This document shows, in pieces, positions 45,874 through 56,090 of a stretch of DNA of 64,000 bases (positions within the stretch are counted from its first letter, which is position 1; each line of letters begins with the position of its first letter). The stretch spans positions 1,798,001 through 1,862,000 of the forward strand of contig NC_008555.1 in the NCBI RefSeq assembly GCF_000060285.1, read 5' to 3'. Both the position numbers and the translations under genes were made by a program. The notes below the pieces were generated by a model, which was given only the letters and a program-made list of their open reading frames with translations, was not told where the DNA came from and did not search any database. Source of the stretch: Listeria welshimeri serovar 6b str. SLCC5334 (lineage in GTDB: Bacteria > Bacillota > Bacilli > Lactobacillales > Listeriaceae).

Positions 45874-48183
45874 TTATTTACGGAAAAGACGTAATAAAAA
45901 CGCGCCAGCTATTGAGAAGAGCCCTAGTCCAACCCAAGGAAGACTACTACTTGTATCGCCTGTTGAAGGAAGATCGTTTGAGGATAAGGTCGATACACTA
46001 CCATCAGCGTTATAACCTGATGCAAGCATAGTTCCTCCTCCATTTGCACTCATATTTGCTGTAGAAACTTGAGTCCCACCATTCGAGGTCCCAGTTGTTC
46101 CGGTTGTTCCACCATTGTTCGGACTACTTGATACTCCACCATCTGCGTCGGCATCGGCGTCAGCATCCGCATCCGCATCAGCATCGGCGTCAGCATCCGC
46201 GTCAGCATCGGCATCGGCATCTGAATCTACTAGAGGTAATACAGTTACTGAAACTGCATCACTTGTTTTTACTTCTTCACCATACTTAGCTGATACTTGA
46301 ACACGAATCACATCTCCAGCTTTTAAATTATAATTAGGAATATTTACTTTATAGGTTCCGTCTGCATTGATTAATACATTGCCAATCACAGTTCCATCTG
46401 GAAGCGTCAAATTAATATAGAAAACTGTTCCAGCTGGAGCATCTGCTTGTAATGATTTTAAAAGAGTGTTCATATTAAGATTTCTATAATTGGATTTACC
46501 AGTAATAGTTTTTGTTCCTTCATAAATTGGATTTACTGTTGGTTTTTCAACTAGGAAATCTCTCCAGTCGATATCTACGTCGGCATCAGCATCAGCATCG
46601 GCGTCAGCATCCGCATCGGCGTCAGCATCCGCATCCGCATCAGCGTCCGCATCCGCGTCGGCATCCGCATCAGCATCAGCGTCAGCATCGGCGTCAGCGT
46701 CGGCATCTGCATCAGCGTCGGCGTCAGCGTCCGCATCGGCATCAGCATCCGCATCAGCGTCGGCGTCAGCATCCGCATCCGCATCCGCATCAGCGTCAGC
46801 ATCGGCATCAGCGTCCGCATCGGCGTCAGCATCAGCATCGGCATCAGCGTCAGCATCAGCATCGGCATCCGCATCAGCGTCCGCATCCGCGTCGGCATCC
46901 GCATCGGCGTCAGCATCGGCATCAGCGTCAGCATCGGCATCGGCATCCGCATCAGCGTCAGCGTCAGCATCCGCATCGGCATCAGCGTCAGCATCGGCAT
47001 CAGCGTCGGCATCCGCATCGGCGTCAGCATCCGCATCGGCGTCGGCGTCGGCATCCGCATCGGCATCGGCGTCAGCATCGGCATCAGCATCCGCATCCGC
47101 ATCAGCGTCAGCATCGGCATCAGCGTCGGCATCCGCATCGGCGTCAGCATCCGCATCGGCATCGGCGTCCGCATCGGCATCAGCATCAGCGTCGGCATCC
47201 GCATCAGCGTCAGCATCAGCATCCGCATCGGCATCGGCATCCGCATCCGCATCGGCATCGGCATCAGCGTCAGCATCAGCGTCGGCGTCAGCATCAGCGT
47301 CCGCATCCGCATCCGCATCCGCGTCAGCATCGGCATCAGCGTCCGCATCGGCGTCAGCATCCGCATCCGCGTCAGCATCGGCATCGGCGTCAGCGTCAGC
47401 GTCAGCATCTGCATCAGCGTCAGCATCAGCATCAGCGTCAGCATCAGCATCCGCATCCGCATCGGCGTCAGCATCCGCATCTGCATCCGCATCCGCATCC
47501 CCAACATCCGTCGTTATAAACCCTCGAGCCGCATTACTATTCAACAAATCCACATCTAATAATCCATCACCAGTTCTAGCAGCAAAATCTAATTTCCCAT
47601 CATTTGCACTAGGAAGCGCAGTAACACCAAGAGCTAATAAGTCAATTGTTAATGTAAAGGTAGATACACTTCCTACCCCAACTCCAAGCAGGTGGTTTAC
47701 TTTTGCTCCCAATGCATTTCTGCTTGGATCAATAAAGAAATTACTTGAACTGCTCCCATTTACAGTCCCTTGATTGAATAATCCAATATTCCCTACTCCT
47801 AGATAAGCAATTTTATAATCGATTTTTGTATTTGCTCTAATATTAGGATTACTCAGAATAGAAGATAGCTCTGTTGGTAATTCAAAATATGGATAGTAAG
47901 TAGATACTGCACTAGCACTAACTAATTGATTCCCAGATAATGTAATCACTAATTTCCCGTTTGCATATTGAGTATTCAAATTGGAATTTCCTAGTAAATC
48001 AATGGTTGCGGCATCCGCTTGAACCCCACTAAGTGCAAATTTGTGATTAAAAGAATCATAATTCACAGTGACAGGTGCTACCATCATGGTTGTTGTTGTA
48101 ATTAAGGCAGCAATTAATTTCGCCTTTTGCGCTCGCTTTTGATCCAATCTTCTTTTATAATCTACATTCTTTTTTTTCATCAT
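45874..48183 (-). CDS. LPXTG cell-wall protein with very long Asp-Ala repeats
   Basis: 769 residues. N-terminal signal region (about 1-58, basic start then [12 protein letters not shown]). Unknown N-domain (about 59-227). A pure (Asp-Ala) block of roughly 150 units (about 228-536). A bacterial Ig-like domain (about 540-648, with [17 protein letters not shown] and [16 protein letters not shown]). A second, short Asp-Ala block (about 652-681). Sorting signal LPSTG (738-742), a hydrophobic span and the RLFRK tail for sortase A. It resembles the Listeria peptidoglycan-bound protein lmo1799. The acidic, flexible stalk recalls the Ser-Asp stalks of staphylococcal ClfA. A long leader of about 470 bp precedes it. 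Confidence 0.93.
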   Translation of the reverse strand: MMKKKNVDYKRRLDQKRAQKAKLIAALITTTTMMVAPVTVNYDSFNHKFALSGVQADAATIDLLGNSNLNTQYANGKLVITLSGNQLVSASAVSTYYPYFELPTELSSILSNPNIRANTKIDYKIAYLGVGNIGLFNQGTVNGSSSSNFFIDPSRNALGAKVNHLLGVGVGSVSTFTLTIDLLALGVTALPSANDGKLDFAARTGDGLLDVDLLNSNAARGFITTDVGDADADADADADADADADADADADADADADADADADADADADADADADADADADADADADADADADADADADADADADADADADADADADADADADADADADADADADADADADADADADADADADADADADADADADADADADADADADADADADADADADADADADADADADADADADADADADADADADADADADADADADADADADADADADADADADADADADADADADADADADADADADADADADADADADADADADADADADADADADADADADADADADADADADADADADADADADADVDIDWRDFLVEKPTVNPIYEGTKTITGKSNYRNLNMNTLLKSLQADAPAGTVFYINLTLPDGTVIGNVLINADGTYKVNIPNYNLKAGDVIRVQVSAKYGEEVKTSDAVSVTVLPLVDSDADADADADADADADADADADADADADGGVSSSPNNGGTTGTTGTSNGGTQVSTANMSANGGGTMLASGYNADGSVSTLSSNDLPSTGDTSSSLPWVGLGLFSIAGAFLLRLFRK
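46138..46226. repeat. Short Asp-Ala hexanucleotide repeat block
   Basis: About 14-15 copies of GAYGCN (minus strand) encode the second Asp-Ala stretch, between the Ig-like domain and the sorting signal. Confidence 0.9.
46577..47500. repeat. Long Asp-Ala hexanucleotide repeat block
   Basis: About 154 copies of GAYGCN on the minus strand. Asp is GAT or GAC and Ala is mostly GCT, GCC or GCG, with GCA rare, so the DNA is GC-rich beside AT-rich neighbours and varies at third positions while the protein stays uniform. Open frames in other phases of this block are by-products. Confidence 0.95.
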
Positions 48184-48623
48184 TTTTCCCCCTTGAAAAT
48201 CAATTGTTCTTGATTTTGAAAAATAACTGAAAATAGAATAAAGGTATTAAATTATGTTTTATTAATAAGCTAACTATTAAGTATCCCCTGAACCTCTATT
48301 CAATATCAGATTAAAATCATTTTCGCACATGCTCCTCCTTTCTTTTGGAACCTATCATTAGTTGTTATAACCCGTTAGATAACTTTACTATATAGCATAT
48401 TTTTAAAAATTAAAGTAAAAAGTACTAGAAAAGAAAAATACTTCAATTCAAACCTATTAGTCTAAAAGTTATACAAATATGCGTATTTAAGGCTTACATT
48501 TAAACTTTAGTACCGTTTTATAGTAGGTAAATATATCTACTAAAGTCAACTTTACATGAATTGTCTTGCAATTGTATACAAATGATTTCTGAATGGTTCT
48601 TCACTTCGATTCTATTTGTACGC
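48184..48623 (-). other. Long AT-rich leader region of the LPXTG gene
   Basis: About 440 bp without a recognised gene. It holds -10-like TATAGT/TATATAG sequences near 48388-48395, the possible 17-codon ORF at 48277-48330 and many A/T runs. No PrfA box (TTAACANNTGTTAA) is seen. Transcription of the surface protein probably starts far upstream, giving a leader of up to about 200 nt. Confidence 0.5.
48277..48330 (-). CDS. Possible 17-aa leader peptide before the LPXTG gene
   Basis: ATG at 48330 follows AAAGGAGGAGC, the best Shine-Dalgarno in this intergenic region, and reads MCENDFNLILNRGSGDT before a stop. It ends 94 bp before the surface protein start. Spacing of the ribosome site is rather short (3-5 nt). 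It could be a translated upstream ORF with a control role, or chance. Confidence 0.35.
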   Translation of the reverse strand: MCENDFNLILNRGSGDT

Positions 48624-48657
48624 AAAAAAATAGCCCTTCTTCAGAGGGCTACCTTTT
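48624..48657 (-). terminator. Terminator of the lipoprotein phosphatase gene
   Basis: AGCCCT / AGGGCT stem with a short loop and seven T on the minus strand, immediately after the stop codon. Confidence 0.85.
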
Positions 48658-49554
48658 TTAGTAAAGATATATTTTTTTTAGTTGTTCTTTTTTGCTTTCA
48701 GTTAAATCAAGTTTTTGTTCTAAAAAATGATCCATCGAACCATATTTAGTATTAATTTCATCAAAAGCTGCATTGATATAAGATTCACGAACTTCCATTA
48801 CTGCTGTCATTCCTTCGATAACTTTTTTGTTATTAGTTTTAGCAGCAACTGCTTGGATTGCTTTTTCGTTTTCGGCTGCACGGTATTTATTTGATAACAT
48901 ATAATCCTCAATTACAGTATTTTTATCTACACCTAATGCCGAGAGTACGAGTGCTGTTCCAAATCCCGCTCGGTCTTTTCCCGCGGTACAGTGCCAGAGA
49001 ACAGAGCCATCTTTATTTTCTAATAGTACATTAAAAAAATCTTTGTATGCTTGAATGGAAGTATCATCTGTCACAAAACTTTTATTAGCATTAATTAAAA
49101 AGGTTTCTGGATTATCCATTTTCGCTAAACTTGCTGTTAAATCTTGTGTACTTGTTGACGCACCATTATCTTTCATCACAGAATCATGTGTGTACTTGAC
49201 ACCCTTAAGCTCTGGATCTGGTTTGGTTTTTACTTCTGTATTGGTTCTAAAATCAACTATATGGGAAAGTTTATAAGTATTGATGAGTTTTTTCTTATCG
49301 GAATCACTTAACGCTTCAAGCTCAGCGCTTCTAATTAATTTGTGTGGTTTAATTGTTAAGCCGTCTGTCGTTTTATAACCACCTAAATCACGGACATTAA
49401 CAGCTCCTTGTAGTTTTATTTGGTTACCAGGTTGGAGCGTTTTTTCGGTTTTAACATTCGCTTCTGCTTTATCTTCTGACTGACTACCACATCCCCCAAG
49501 TAATAATGTTGCACTTAAAACCCCTGCTCCTGTTACTTTAACCCACTTCTTCAT
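48658..49554 (-). CDS. lipA: Lipoprotein tyrosine/lipid phosphatase (LipA-like)
   Basis: 298 residues from ATG 49554 (AAAGGAGGAGAAAGA upstream); the longer frame has no ribosome site. The signal peptide ends in the lipobox LLLGGC with Cys22, so the protein sits outside the membrane. The active site is HCTAGKDRAG with Cys189 and Arg195, the CX5R signature of tyrosine phosphatases; the following AGKDRAG type is shared with phosphoinositide-active enzymes. It matches Listeria LipA (lmo1800), reported to be a secreted phosphatase that matters in infection. N-terminal VNVRDLGGY is also typical of the family. Confidence 0.9.
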   Translation of the reverse strand: MKKWVKVTGAGVLSATLLLGGCGSQSEDKAEANVKTEKTLQPGNQIKLQGAVNVRDLGGYKTTDGLTIKPHKLIRSAELEALSDSDKKKLINTYKLSHIVDFRTNTEVKTKPDPELKGVKYTHDSVMKDNGASTSTQDLTASLAKMDNPETFLINANKSFVTDDTSIQAYKDFFNVLLENKDGSVLWHCTAGKDRAGFGTALVLSALGVDKNTVIEDYMLSNKYRAAENEKAIQAVAAKTNNKKVIEGMTAVMEVRESYINAAFDEINTKYGSMDHFLEQKLDLTESKKEQLKKIYLY

Positions 49555-49660
49555 TCTTTCTCCTCCTTTTGTAAGCTTAATTTTCATTATAGCGATGGAA
49601 TTTATTGATTGAATGAAGGGTTTGTAAAGATAAGATATGCAAGATGTTAATGTATAAAAA

Positions 49661-49691
49661 AAAGCCAAAACCGAACTTCGGTTTTGGCTTT
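49661..49691 (-). terminator. Terminator of ylxM-ffh
   Basis: AAAGCCAAAACCGAA pairs with its complement (CTTCGGTTTTGGCTTT) around a very short loop, with T-runs on the minus strand just beyond the ffh stop. Confidence 0.9.
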
Positions 49692-49695
49692 TAAA

Positions 49696-51048
49696 TTAAA
49701 ATGGCATTTTGAAATTGCCAAATGGGTTTTTGCCTTTTTTACCTTTTCCTCCGCCAGTCATTTGCTTCATCATTTTTTTCATTTCAGCAAATTGTTTTAG
49801 AAGACGATTAATTTCTTGAATTGGACGACCACTACCACGAGCAATCCGTTTTCTTCTGCTTGCATTGATGATATCTGGGTTATCTTTTTCATTTTTGGTC
49901 ATTGATTTGATAATTGCTTCGATATGGCCAAGTTGTTTATCATCTACTTGCATATTGTCAAGGCCTTTCATTTTGTTTGCCCCGGGCATCATTTTAAGTA
50001 GTTCATCTAGTGGTCCCATTTGTTTTACTTGTTGTAATTGTTCTAGGAAGTCATCTAGTGTCATACTATTGTCTTTCATTTTTTGTTCCATGGCTTTCAT
50101 TTTTTCTGCGTCTACATCGGTTTGTGCTTTTTCAATAAGCGAAAGCACATCTCCCATGCCGAGAATTCTGGAAGCCATACGATCTGGATGGAAAGTTTCG
50201 ATTGCTTCCATTTTTTCACCAGTGGCAACGAATTTGATTGGTTTCCCTGTAACTGAACGGATAGAAAGTGCTGCTCCACCACGTGTATCGCCGTCTAGTT
50301 TTGTTAATACAACACCAGTAATTTCTAATTGTTCGTTGAAGCTTTGCGCTACGTTTACTGCGTCTTGTCCAGTCATCGAATCGACTACAAGTAAAATTTC
50401 CGTTGGTGTAGCGATTTCTTTCACTTGTTTTAACTCATCCATTAACGTTTCGTCAATATGAAGACGACCAGCTGTATCGATAATGACATAATCTAAATGT
50501 TCTTCTTTAGCCTTAGCAATAGCTTGTTTGGCGATTTCTACTGGGCTCACTTGATCACCTAGAGAAAAAACTGGCATATCTAATTGCTTGCCTAATGTTT
50601 CTAGTTGTTTAATGGCTGCAGGTCGGTAAATATCCGCTGCAACAAGTAACGGTTTACGATTATATTTTTTGCGTAATAAATTAGCAAGTTTACCGGATGT
50701 GGTTGTTTTACCAGCTCCTTGTAAACCTACCATCATAATCACTGTTGGTGGGCGGTCTGCTGTTCCAATCTTGCTTTCTTCGCCACCCATTAAACTTGTT
50801 AATTCTTCTTGAACGATTTTAATAACTTGTTGACCAGGTGTTAAACTTTTCATAACGTCCGCGCCAACAGCACGTTCGCTTACTGTTTTAATAAATTGTT
50901 TAACCACTTTAAAGTTAACATCAGCTTCGAGTAAAGCAAGACGAACTTCACGCATCATTTCTTTTACGTCTGCTTCGTTTACCTTCCCTTTACCGCGAAT
51001 TTTGTTCATTGTTTCTTGGAGTCTTCCAGCTAGTCCTTCAAATGCCAT
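49696..51048 (-). CDS. ffh: Signal recognition particle protein Ffh
   Basis: GTPase that binds 4.5S/6S RNA and signal sequences and carries ribosomes to FtsY. 450 residues: N-domain, G-domain with GLQGAGKTTT near 107-116, DTAGRLHID and TKLDGDTRGG, and a Met-rich M-domain ending in MKKMMKQMTGGGKGKKG. It follows ylxM by 12 bp. Normal length. Confidence 0.98.
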   Translation of the reverse strand: MAFEGLAGRLQETMNKIRGKGKVNEADVKEMMREVRLALLEADVNFKVVKQFIKTVSERAVGADVMKSLTPGQQVIKIVQEELTSLMGGEESKIGTADRPPTVIMMVGLQGAGKTTTSGKLANLLRKKYNRKPLLVAADIYRPAAIKQLETLGKQLDMPVFSLGDQVSPVEIAKQAIAKAKEEHLDYVIIDTAGRLHIDETLMDELKQVKEIATPTEILLVVDSMTGQDAVNVAQSFNEQLEITGVVLTKLDGDTRGGAALSIRSVTGKPIKFVATGEKMEAIETFHPDRMASRILGMGDVLSLIEKAQTDVDAEKMKAMEQKMKDNSMTLDDFLEQLQQVKQMGPLDELLKMMPGANKMKGLDNMQVDDKQLGHIEAIIKSMTKNEKDNPDIINASRRKRIARGSGRPIQEINRLLKQFAEMKKMMKQMTGGGKGKKGKNPFGNFKMPF

Positions 51049-51060
51049 GATTCTGGCCTC

Positions 51061-51393
51061 CTAATCGATATTTTTAAGCTGTTCAAGCGTATCTTTCACT
51101 TGCTCGTCCAGAAAATTCTTCTTCGTTAATTGTGCTTCTAATTCACTGAAAAGTTTTTCACGTTGTTGATATTTTTTGAGCATTCCTAGTTTTTCTTCGT
51201 ATTTTTCTAAGCTTTCTTCAGTTCTTTTAATATTATCATAAATGGCTTGTCTGCTCACTTCAAATTCTTCGGCAATTTCGCCCAGGGAGTAATCATCTAG
51301 GTAATAAAAAGAAACATAGGCTTTTTGTTTAGTTGTTAGTAATTCTTGATAAAAATCAAACAATAAATTCATTCGGTTTGTCTTCTCAAACAA
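51061..51393 (-). CDS. ylxM: YlxM/p13 family helix-turn-helix protein (UPF0122)
   Basis: 110 residues with a sigma-70 region-4 like helix-turn-helix ([20 protein letters not shown], about 31-50) and a charged C-terminal coil. YlxM is linked to ffh in Firmicutes and stimulates SRP GTPase action in streptococci, so it may act on the SRP and not on DNA. Same operon as ffh. Confidence 0.92.
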   Translation of the reverse strand: MFEKTNRMNLLFDFYQELLTTKQKAYVSFYYLDDYSLGEIAEEFEVSRQAIYDNIKRTEESLEKYEEKLGMLKKYQQREKLFSELEAQLTKKNFLDEQVKDTLEQLKNID

Positions 51394-51468
51394 GGCATTT
51401 CACCTCTCTCCTTTTTAAAGGATACGGGGAAATCGCGGGAATGTCAAGGAAGGTTAAACAAAAGAGAA

Positions 51469-51500
51469 AAAAGCCAGAATGACAAGCATCATTCGGCTTT
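51469..51500 (-). terminator. Terminator of the smc-ftsY unit
   Basis: AAAGCC-GAATGA pairs with TCATTC-GGCTTT (one bulged T) and is followed by T-rich sequence on the minus strand. It separates ftsY from ylxM-ffh. Confidence 0.75.
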
Positions 51501-51506
51501 CTCTGA

Positions 51507-52493
51507 TTATTTTTCGTTATCAACCATATCAGCAAATAAGCCATAAACATATTCATTTGCATCAAAGGCTTGTAAGTCGTCCATTTGTTCCCCAAGACCA
51601 ACAAATTTTACTGGAATATCAAGTTCATTGCGGATAGCGATAACAATTCCACCTTTTGCAGTTCCATCTAGTTTAGTTAAAATAATCCCGGTTACGTCCG
51701 TTGTTTCTTTAAATTGTTTGGCTTGAACGAACGCGTTTTGACCGGTTGTCGCATCAAGTACTAGTAAAACTTCATGTGGCGCATTTGGAATTTCCCGTGT
51801 AATAACACGTTTTACTTTTTCAAGTTCGTTCATAAGATTGACTTTATTTTGCAGTCGGCCAGCTGTGTCACAAAGTAAAATATCTGCTTTTCTTGCTTTT
51901 GCAGCTTGAACAGCATCAAACATAACTGCCGCAGGGTCGCTCCCCTCGGCTTGTTTAATCACATCCACACCCGTTCGCTCGCCCCAGACTTCTAGTTGGT
52001 CAATCGCGCCAGCTCGGAACGTATCACCAGCTGCTAACATCACTTTTTTACCTTCTTGTTTAAAACGATGTGCCATTTTGCCAATAGAGGTCGTTTTACC
52101 AACACCATTCACTCCAACAAATAAAATAACAGTTAGACCGTTTTCTTCGATGTTTAGTGTTTCGTCTTCATTTTCGTCGCCTTGATAAATATCGACTAAC
52201 TTCTCGACAATAACTTCTTGGACATCTTTCGGATCGCTAATATTTCTAAGTTGCACTTCACGTCGTAGTGCATCGACTAGTTCCATAACCGTTTCAAAAC
52301 CAACATCTGCTCCAATAAGAATTTCTTCTAATTCTTCAAAGAAATCTTCATCTACTTTACGATAACGAGCGACCATTTCATTGATTTTCCCGGAAAAGTT
52401 ACCGCGAGTTTTGGATAAGCCATCTTTAAATTTTCCAGAAACAGCATCGGTTTGCTGGGTAATTTTATCTTTTAATTTTTTAAAAAAGGTCAT
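51507..52493 (-). CDS. ftsY: SRP receptor FtsY
   Basis: Membrane-associated GTPase that receives SRP-ribosome complexes. 328 residues, the short Gram-positive form without a long acidic A-domain. NG-domain motifs [19 protein letters not shown] and [10 protein letters not shown] are present. It lies 14 bp after smc and ends in a terminator. The pair smc-ftsY after rnc is standard in Bacillales. Confidence 0.97.
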   Translation of the reverse strand: MTFFKKLKDKITQQTDAVSGKFKDGLSKTRGNFSGKINEMVARYRKVDEDFFEELEEILIGADVGFETVMELVDALRREVQLRNISDPKDVQEVIVEKLVDIYQGDENEDETLNIEENGLTVILFVGVNGVGKTTSIGKMAHRFKQEGKKVMLAAGDTFRAGAIDQLEVWGERTGVDVIKQAEGSDPAAVMFDAVQAAKARKADILLCDTAGRLQNKVNLMNELEKVKRVITREIPNAPHEVLLVLDATTGQNAFVQAKQFKETTDVTGIILTKLDGTAKGGIVIAIRNELDIPVKFVGLGEQMDDLQAFDANEYVYGLFADMVDNEK

Positions 52494-52507
52494 TTTGTCT
52501 ACTCCTT

Positions 52508-55500
52508 TTATTTAATAAGTTCGGCTGTTTCTTCTAAGCGAACCGAAACTAGTTTGGAAACGCCGGATTCTTGCATAGTGACGCCGTATAATACATCTGC
52601 TTCTTCCATTGTTCCTTTTCGGTGCGTGATAACGATAAATTGAGTGCCTGATTCAAATTGTTTTAAATAGCGGCTAAAACGCGTCACATTAGCTTCATCT
52701 AGGGCTGCTTCCACTTCATCCAAAATACAAAATGGTACTGGACGAACGCGAATGATAGCGAATAGTAAAGCAATCGCGGTTAACGCACGTTCTCCACCGG
52801 ATCGTAGTGATAAGTTTTGTAATTTTTTCCCAGGTGGCTGAACGACAATATCAATCCCTGTAGTCAGTAAATTTTCCGGATCAAGTAGGACAAGTTCTGC
52901 GCTACCACCACCAAATAATTCTGGGAAAACAATCGCAAATTCTGTTTTAATTGCTTCAAAGCTTTCGCTGAAACGGATTTTCATTTCTTCATCCATCTCA
53001 TCCATCACTTTAAATAGGGTTTCTTTCGCAGCTAAAAGATCCGCTTGTTGACCAGTTAAGAAGTCAAAACGTTCTTGAATGCGGTCGAATTCTTCGATAG
53101 CGCCAATATTAACGATACCTAGCTCATCAATCGAGCGTTTTAATAAGCGAACTTTCGAACGAGCCTGTTCCGTGTCCACTTCCGGCAAGATTTTTTCTTC
53201 TGCTTGCTCTGGTGTTAATAAATAAGCTTCTTGTAAACGATCAATTCGGTTAGATATATCTACTTCCAAACGACCAATACTAATCTCAGCATTATTTTTT
53301 TGTTCCACATAAAAACTAATTTGGTTATTTTTTTGCGTTAACTCGGCTTCTAATAGTTCGATTTTTTCTTGAAGTGCTGCACGAGTATGTCTTGTTTGAT
53401 TTAGTTTTTCGCTTGTTTCAGCTTTTGCTTTGCGTAGTTCTTCAATAGATTTTCTGGCAGTTTCTTCACTTGTATGAACACTCGTTAAGTTTGTTTTCAA
53501 GGAAGCTAATTTTTGCTCCGCTGCTTCTTTTTGTTCATAGTTCTCATATAACGTTGTTGTCACGCGGTCCACTGCTTCCACTGCTGATTGTAACTGCTCT
53601 TTTTTAGCGGCAATTTGTGCTTTTAAGGAGGATAAACCTTCTAAATCAGCTGACCTTTTACTTTCTAATGCCTTGCTCGAGCTTGTCATTTCTTTGATTT
53701 CTTCATCTGTTGCTTCGATTTTTTTCATAGTAGCTGTTTGCTCTTGTTGTAAAGCTTCTTTGCGTTCTAGTAATGTATTTAATTCTTCACTGCCATCTGC
53801 CTTTTCAATATCATAAAGTTGTAATTGCTTATTAAAACGATCTAGATTTTCTGTTTCTCGGTCTAATTTTCCAAGCAATTCTTTTTCTTGTAAACGTAAA
53901 TTTTCACCGATAACACGTGTTTCTTCCAGTTCTTCTCGTTTTTTAGTCATGCTATCTTTGGCAAGTTGAACTGCTGATTCAAGTTCTCGTGTAGATTCAT
54001 TTAATTCGGCAATTTTTTCAGCTAATTGGCCTAATTCATGTTTTCTTGTTAAGATAGACGATTTTCCGCCTTTAGTTGCGCCACCAGTCATAGATCCACC
54101 GGCATTTACCACGTCACCTTCAAGTGTCACAATGCGATATCTAAAATTTACTAGGCGCGCTAAAGTATTTGCTCCTTTTAGATCTTTTGCTAAAATGGTT
54201 GTACCAAGCGCATTTAGAATTACTGGGGAAACTCTTTCATCAAAAGAAATTACTTCGCTAGCAAGTGCAATAAAAGCCGGTTGGTTATTTAGCGCATTTT
54301 TTGTTGCTGCCGGAAGTTCTCTTGGTTGAATCGTTGAGAGCGGTAAAAATGTGGCACGACCACTTTTCGTTTTCTTTAAAAAACTGATTGCTTCGCGAGC
54401 AACACGGTCATCTTCTACCACCACGTTTTGTGCACTTGCACCAAGCGCGGTTTCCATTGCTTGTTGATATTTCGCTGGAATGTCAATAAGTTCTACTAAA
54501 GCCCCCAAAATACCTGGAATTTCTTTTTTTGCCTTTAATACTTCTCGTACACCTTGGAAAAATCCCGCATAATCATCTGCTAATTCTTCTAATGTGTCTT
54601 TCCGAGATTTCATTTGTTGTACTGTTTCATAATGTTTATATAAGGCACGCTCTTGTGTTTCAAATACAGCTTCTTGTTTTGCTAAAGTTTGTTGCACTTC
54701 TCGGTAAATTTCCATTTGTTCTTTTAGTTCATTTTGGATATTCGTTAGATGTGTTTTTGTAGTGTCGATTTGAGCTAGCATATCTTTTCTTTCATCCACA
54801 TGCTGGCTATTTTCTAAATCTAATTTATCAATTCGACCAGTAATTTGACCAATTTGGCGTTCAATATAGCCTAAATCATTATTAATGGTAGTTTGTGTAT
54901 GGCGTAAATCAATGTAATCACTTTTACGACTTTCAATGGCTTCTTCGGATAAATCATCATATTTTGCGAGTGTTACTTCTAATTCTTTTTTTGATTTTAT
55001 CGCGATTTCAAGTGCAGTTTCTTTTTCGATTTTTGCATTTGTTAATAATTCTTTTTGTTCTTCAAGAGCAGTAATTTTTTCAGTAATAGTCGCTAAAGTT
55101 TCTGCATATACTTGTTCGTTTTCACTACTGTGTTTTTTACGTTCTAAATGAAGATTTCGTTCTCCTTCTAGTTGTTCCAATTTTTCGGTTTCTACTAAAA
55201 GGCGCTCTTGCAAACTTTCAAGCGCAATATCCGCTTCATTCAACATCTGTTTTTCATGGGAAATAACTGCTTCTTCTGCATGTAATTCTTCACGTAACTT
55301 AATTAAAACGGTTTGATTTTCACCAAATTCTTGACGGACTTCGGCTAGTTTGGTTGTCAGGGAACTGATTTCACTTGCCAGTAATGTCACTTCGTATTTT
55401 TCCAATTCTTCTTGTTGGAATAAATAATCTTTGGCAATGGAAGCTTGCATTTCAAGAGGCTCTAATTGCCCCTCTAATTCATACAATATGTCTTGTACCC

Positions 55501-56068
55501 GATTTAAATTTTCTTCGGTTTCAAATAATTTATTTTCTGCTTGTTTTTTCCGATGCTTATATTTCAACACACCAGCGGCCTCTTCAAATATCGAGCGGCG
55601 TTCTTCTGGCTTACTATTTAAAATTTCATCAATTTTCCCTTGCGAAATAATCGAAAAGGATTCTCTTCCAAGTCCAGAATCCATAAATAAATCGACAATA
55701 TCCTTCAGTCGACAATTCTCTTTATTAATCAAAAATTCACTATCACCATTGCGATAAATACGTCTAGTAACAGCTACTTCGCTATAATCAAGTGGTAAAA
55801 AATGGTCTTCATTCTCAAGAACAAGTGATACTTCCGCAAAATTAATAGGTTTACGTGTATCACTTCCTGCGAAAATAACATCTCCCATTCGGCCACCACG
55901 GAGCGATTTAGCGGACTGCTCGCCAAGAACCCAGCGGATAGCTTCAGTAATATTACTTTTTCCACTGCCATTTGGCCCTACAACTGCAGTCATGCCGGGC
56001 ACGAAATCTATCGCAACTTTATCAGCAAAAGATTTAAAGCCATTCATTTCTAATCGTTTTAATAACAT
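52508..56068 (-). CDS. smc: Chromosome condensation ATPase SMC
   Basis: 1186 residues. Head half with Walker A GPNGSGKSN (32-40), long coiled coil, hinge at about 510-670 (GILGALVELIDIPAKYQ ... NAGGSMTGGATKGGKSS, shortened), second coiled coil, then signature LRSGGERALTAIA and Walker B PFCILDEVEAALDE. With ScpA/ScpB it loads at parS sites and aligns chromosome arms. It lies 22 bp after rnc and 14 bp before ftsY. Complete. Confidence 0.98.
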   Translation of the reverse strand: MLLKRLEMNGFKSFADKVAIDFVPGMTAVVGPNGSGKSNITEAIRWVLGEQSAKSLRGGRMGDVIFAGSDTRKPINFAEVSLVLENEDHFLPLDYSEVAVTRRIYRNGDSEFLINKENCRLKDIVDLFMDSGLGRESFSIISQGKIDEILNSKPEERRSIFEEAAGVLKYKHRKKQAENKLFETEENLNRVQDILYELEGQLEPLEMQASIAKDYLFQQEELEKYEVTLLASEISSLTTKLAEVRQEFGENQTVLIKLREELHAEEAVISHEKQMLNEADIALESLQERLLVETEKLEQLEGERNLHLERKKHSSENEQVYAETLATITEKITALEEQKELLTNAKIEKETALEIAIKSKKELEVTLAKYDDLSEEAIESRKSDYIDLRHTQTTINNDLGYIERQIGQITGRIDKLDLENSQHVDERKDMLAQIDTTKTHLTNIQNELKEQMEIYREVQQTLAKQEAVFETQERALYKHYETVQQMKSRKDTLEELADDYAGFFQGVREVLKAKKEIPGILGALVELIDIPAKYQQAMETALGASAQNVVVEDDRVAREAISFLKKTKSGRATFLPLSTIQPRELPAATKNALNNQPAFIALASEVISFDERVSPVILNALGTTILAKDLKGANTLARLVNFRYRIVTLEGDVVNAGGSMTGGATKGGKSSILTRKHELGQLAEKIAELNESTRELESAVQLAKDSMTKKREELEETRVIGENLRLQEKELLGKLDRETENLDRFNKQLQLYDIEKADGSEELNTLLERKEALQQEQTATMKKIEATDEEIKEMTSSSKALESKRSADLEGLSSLKAQIAAKKEQLQSAVEAVDRVTTTLYENYEQKEAAEQKLASLKTNLTSVHTSEETARKSIEELRKAKAETSEKLNQTRHTRAALQEKIELLEAELTQKNNQISFYVEQKNNAEISIGRLEVDISNRIDRLQEAYLLTPEQAEEKILPEVDTEQARSKVRLLKRSIDELGIVNIGAIEEFDRIQERFDFLTGQQADLLAAKETLFKVMDEMDEEMKIRFSESFEAIKTEFAIVFPELFGGGSAELVLLDPENLLTTGIDIVVQPPGKKLQNLSLRSGGERALTAIALLFAIIRVRPVPFCILDEVEAALDEANVTRFSRYLKQFESGTQFIVITHRKGTMEEADVLYGVTMQESGVSKLVSVRLEETAELIK

Positions 56069-56090
56069 GTCCGGACACCTCCATTTTTGT

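Noticed and set aside
46138..47500. CRISPR array
   Set aside because: The repeat unit is 6 bp, coding and without spacers; it encodes Asp-Ala.
46512..47519. Open frames in other phases of the Asp-Ala block (His/Gln/Arg-rich on the plus strand, Met/Leu/Arg-rich on the minus strand)
   Set aside because: They arise from the hexanucleotide repeat read in other frames; no ribosome site, no domain, and the Asp-Ala frame has a signal peptide and sorting signal.
48184..48657. PrfA box before the LPXTG gene
   Set aside because: No sequence close to TTAACANNTGTTAA was found in the region.
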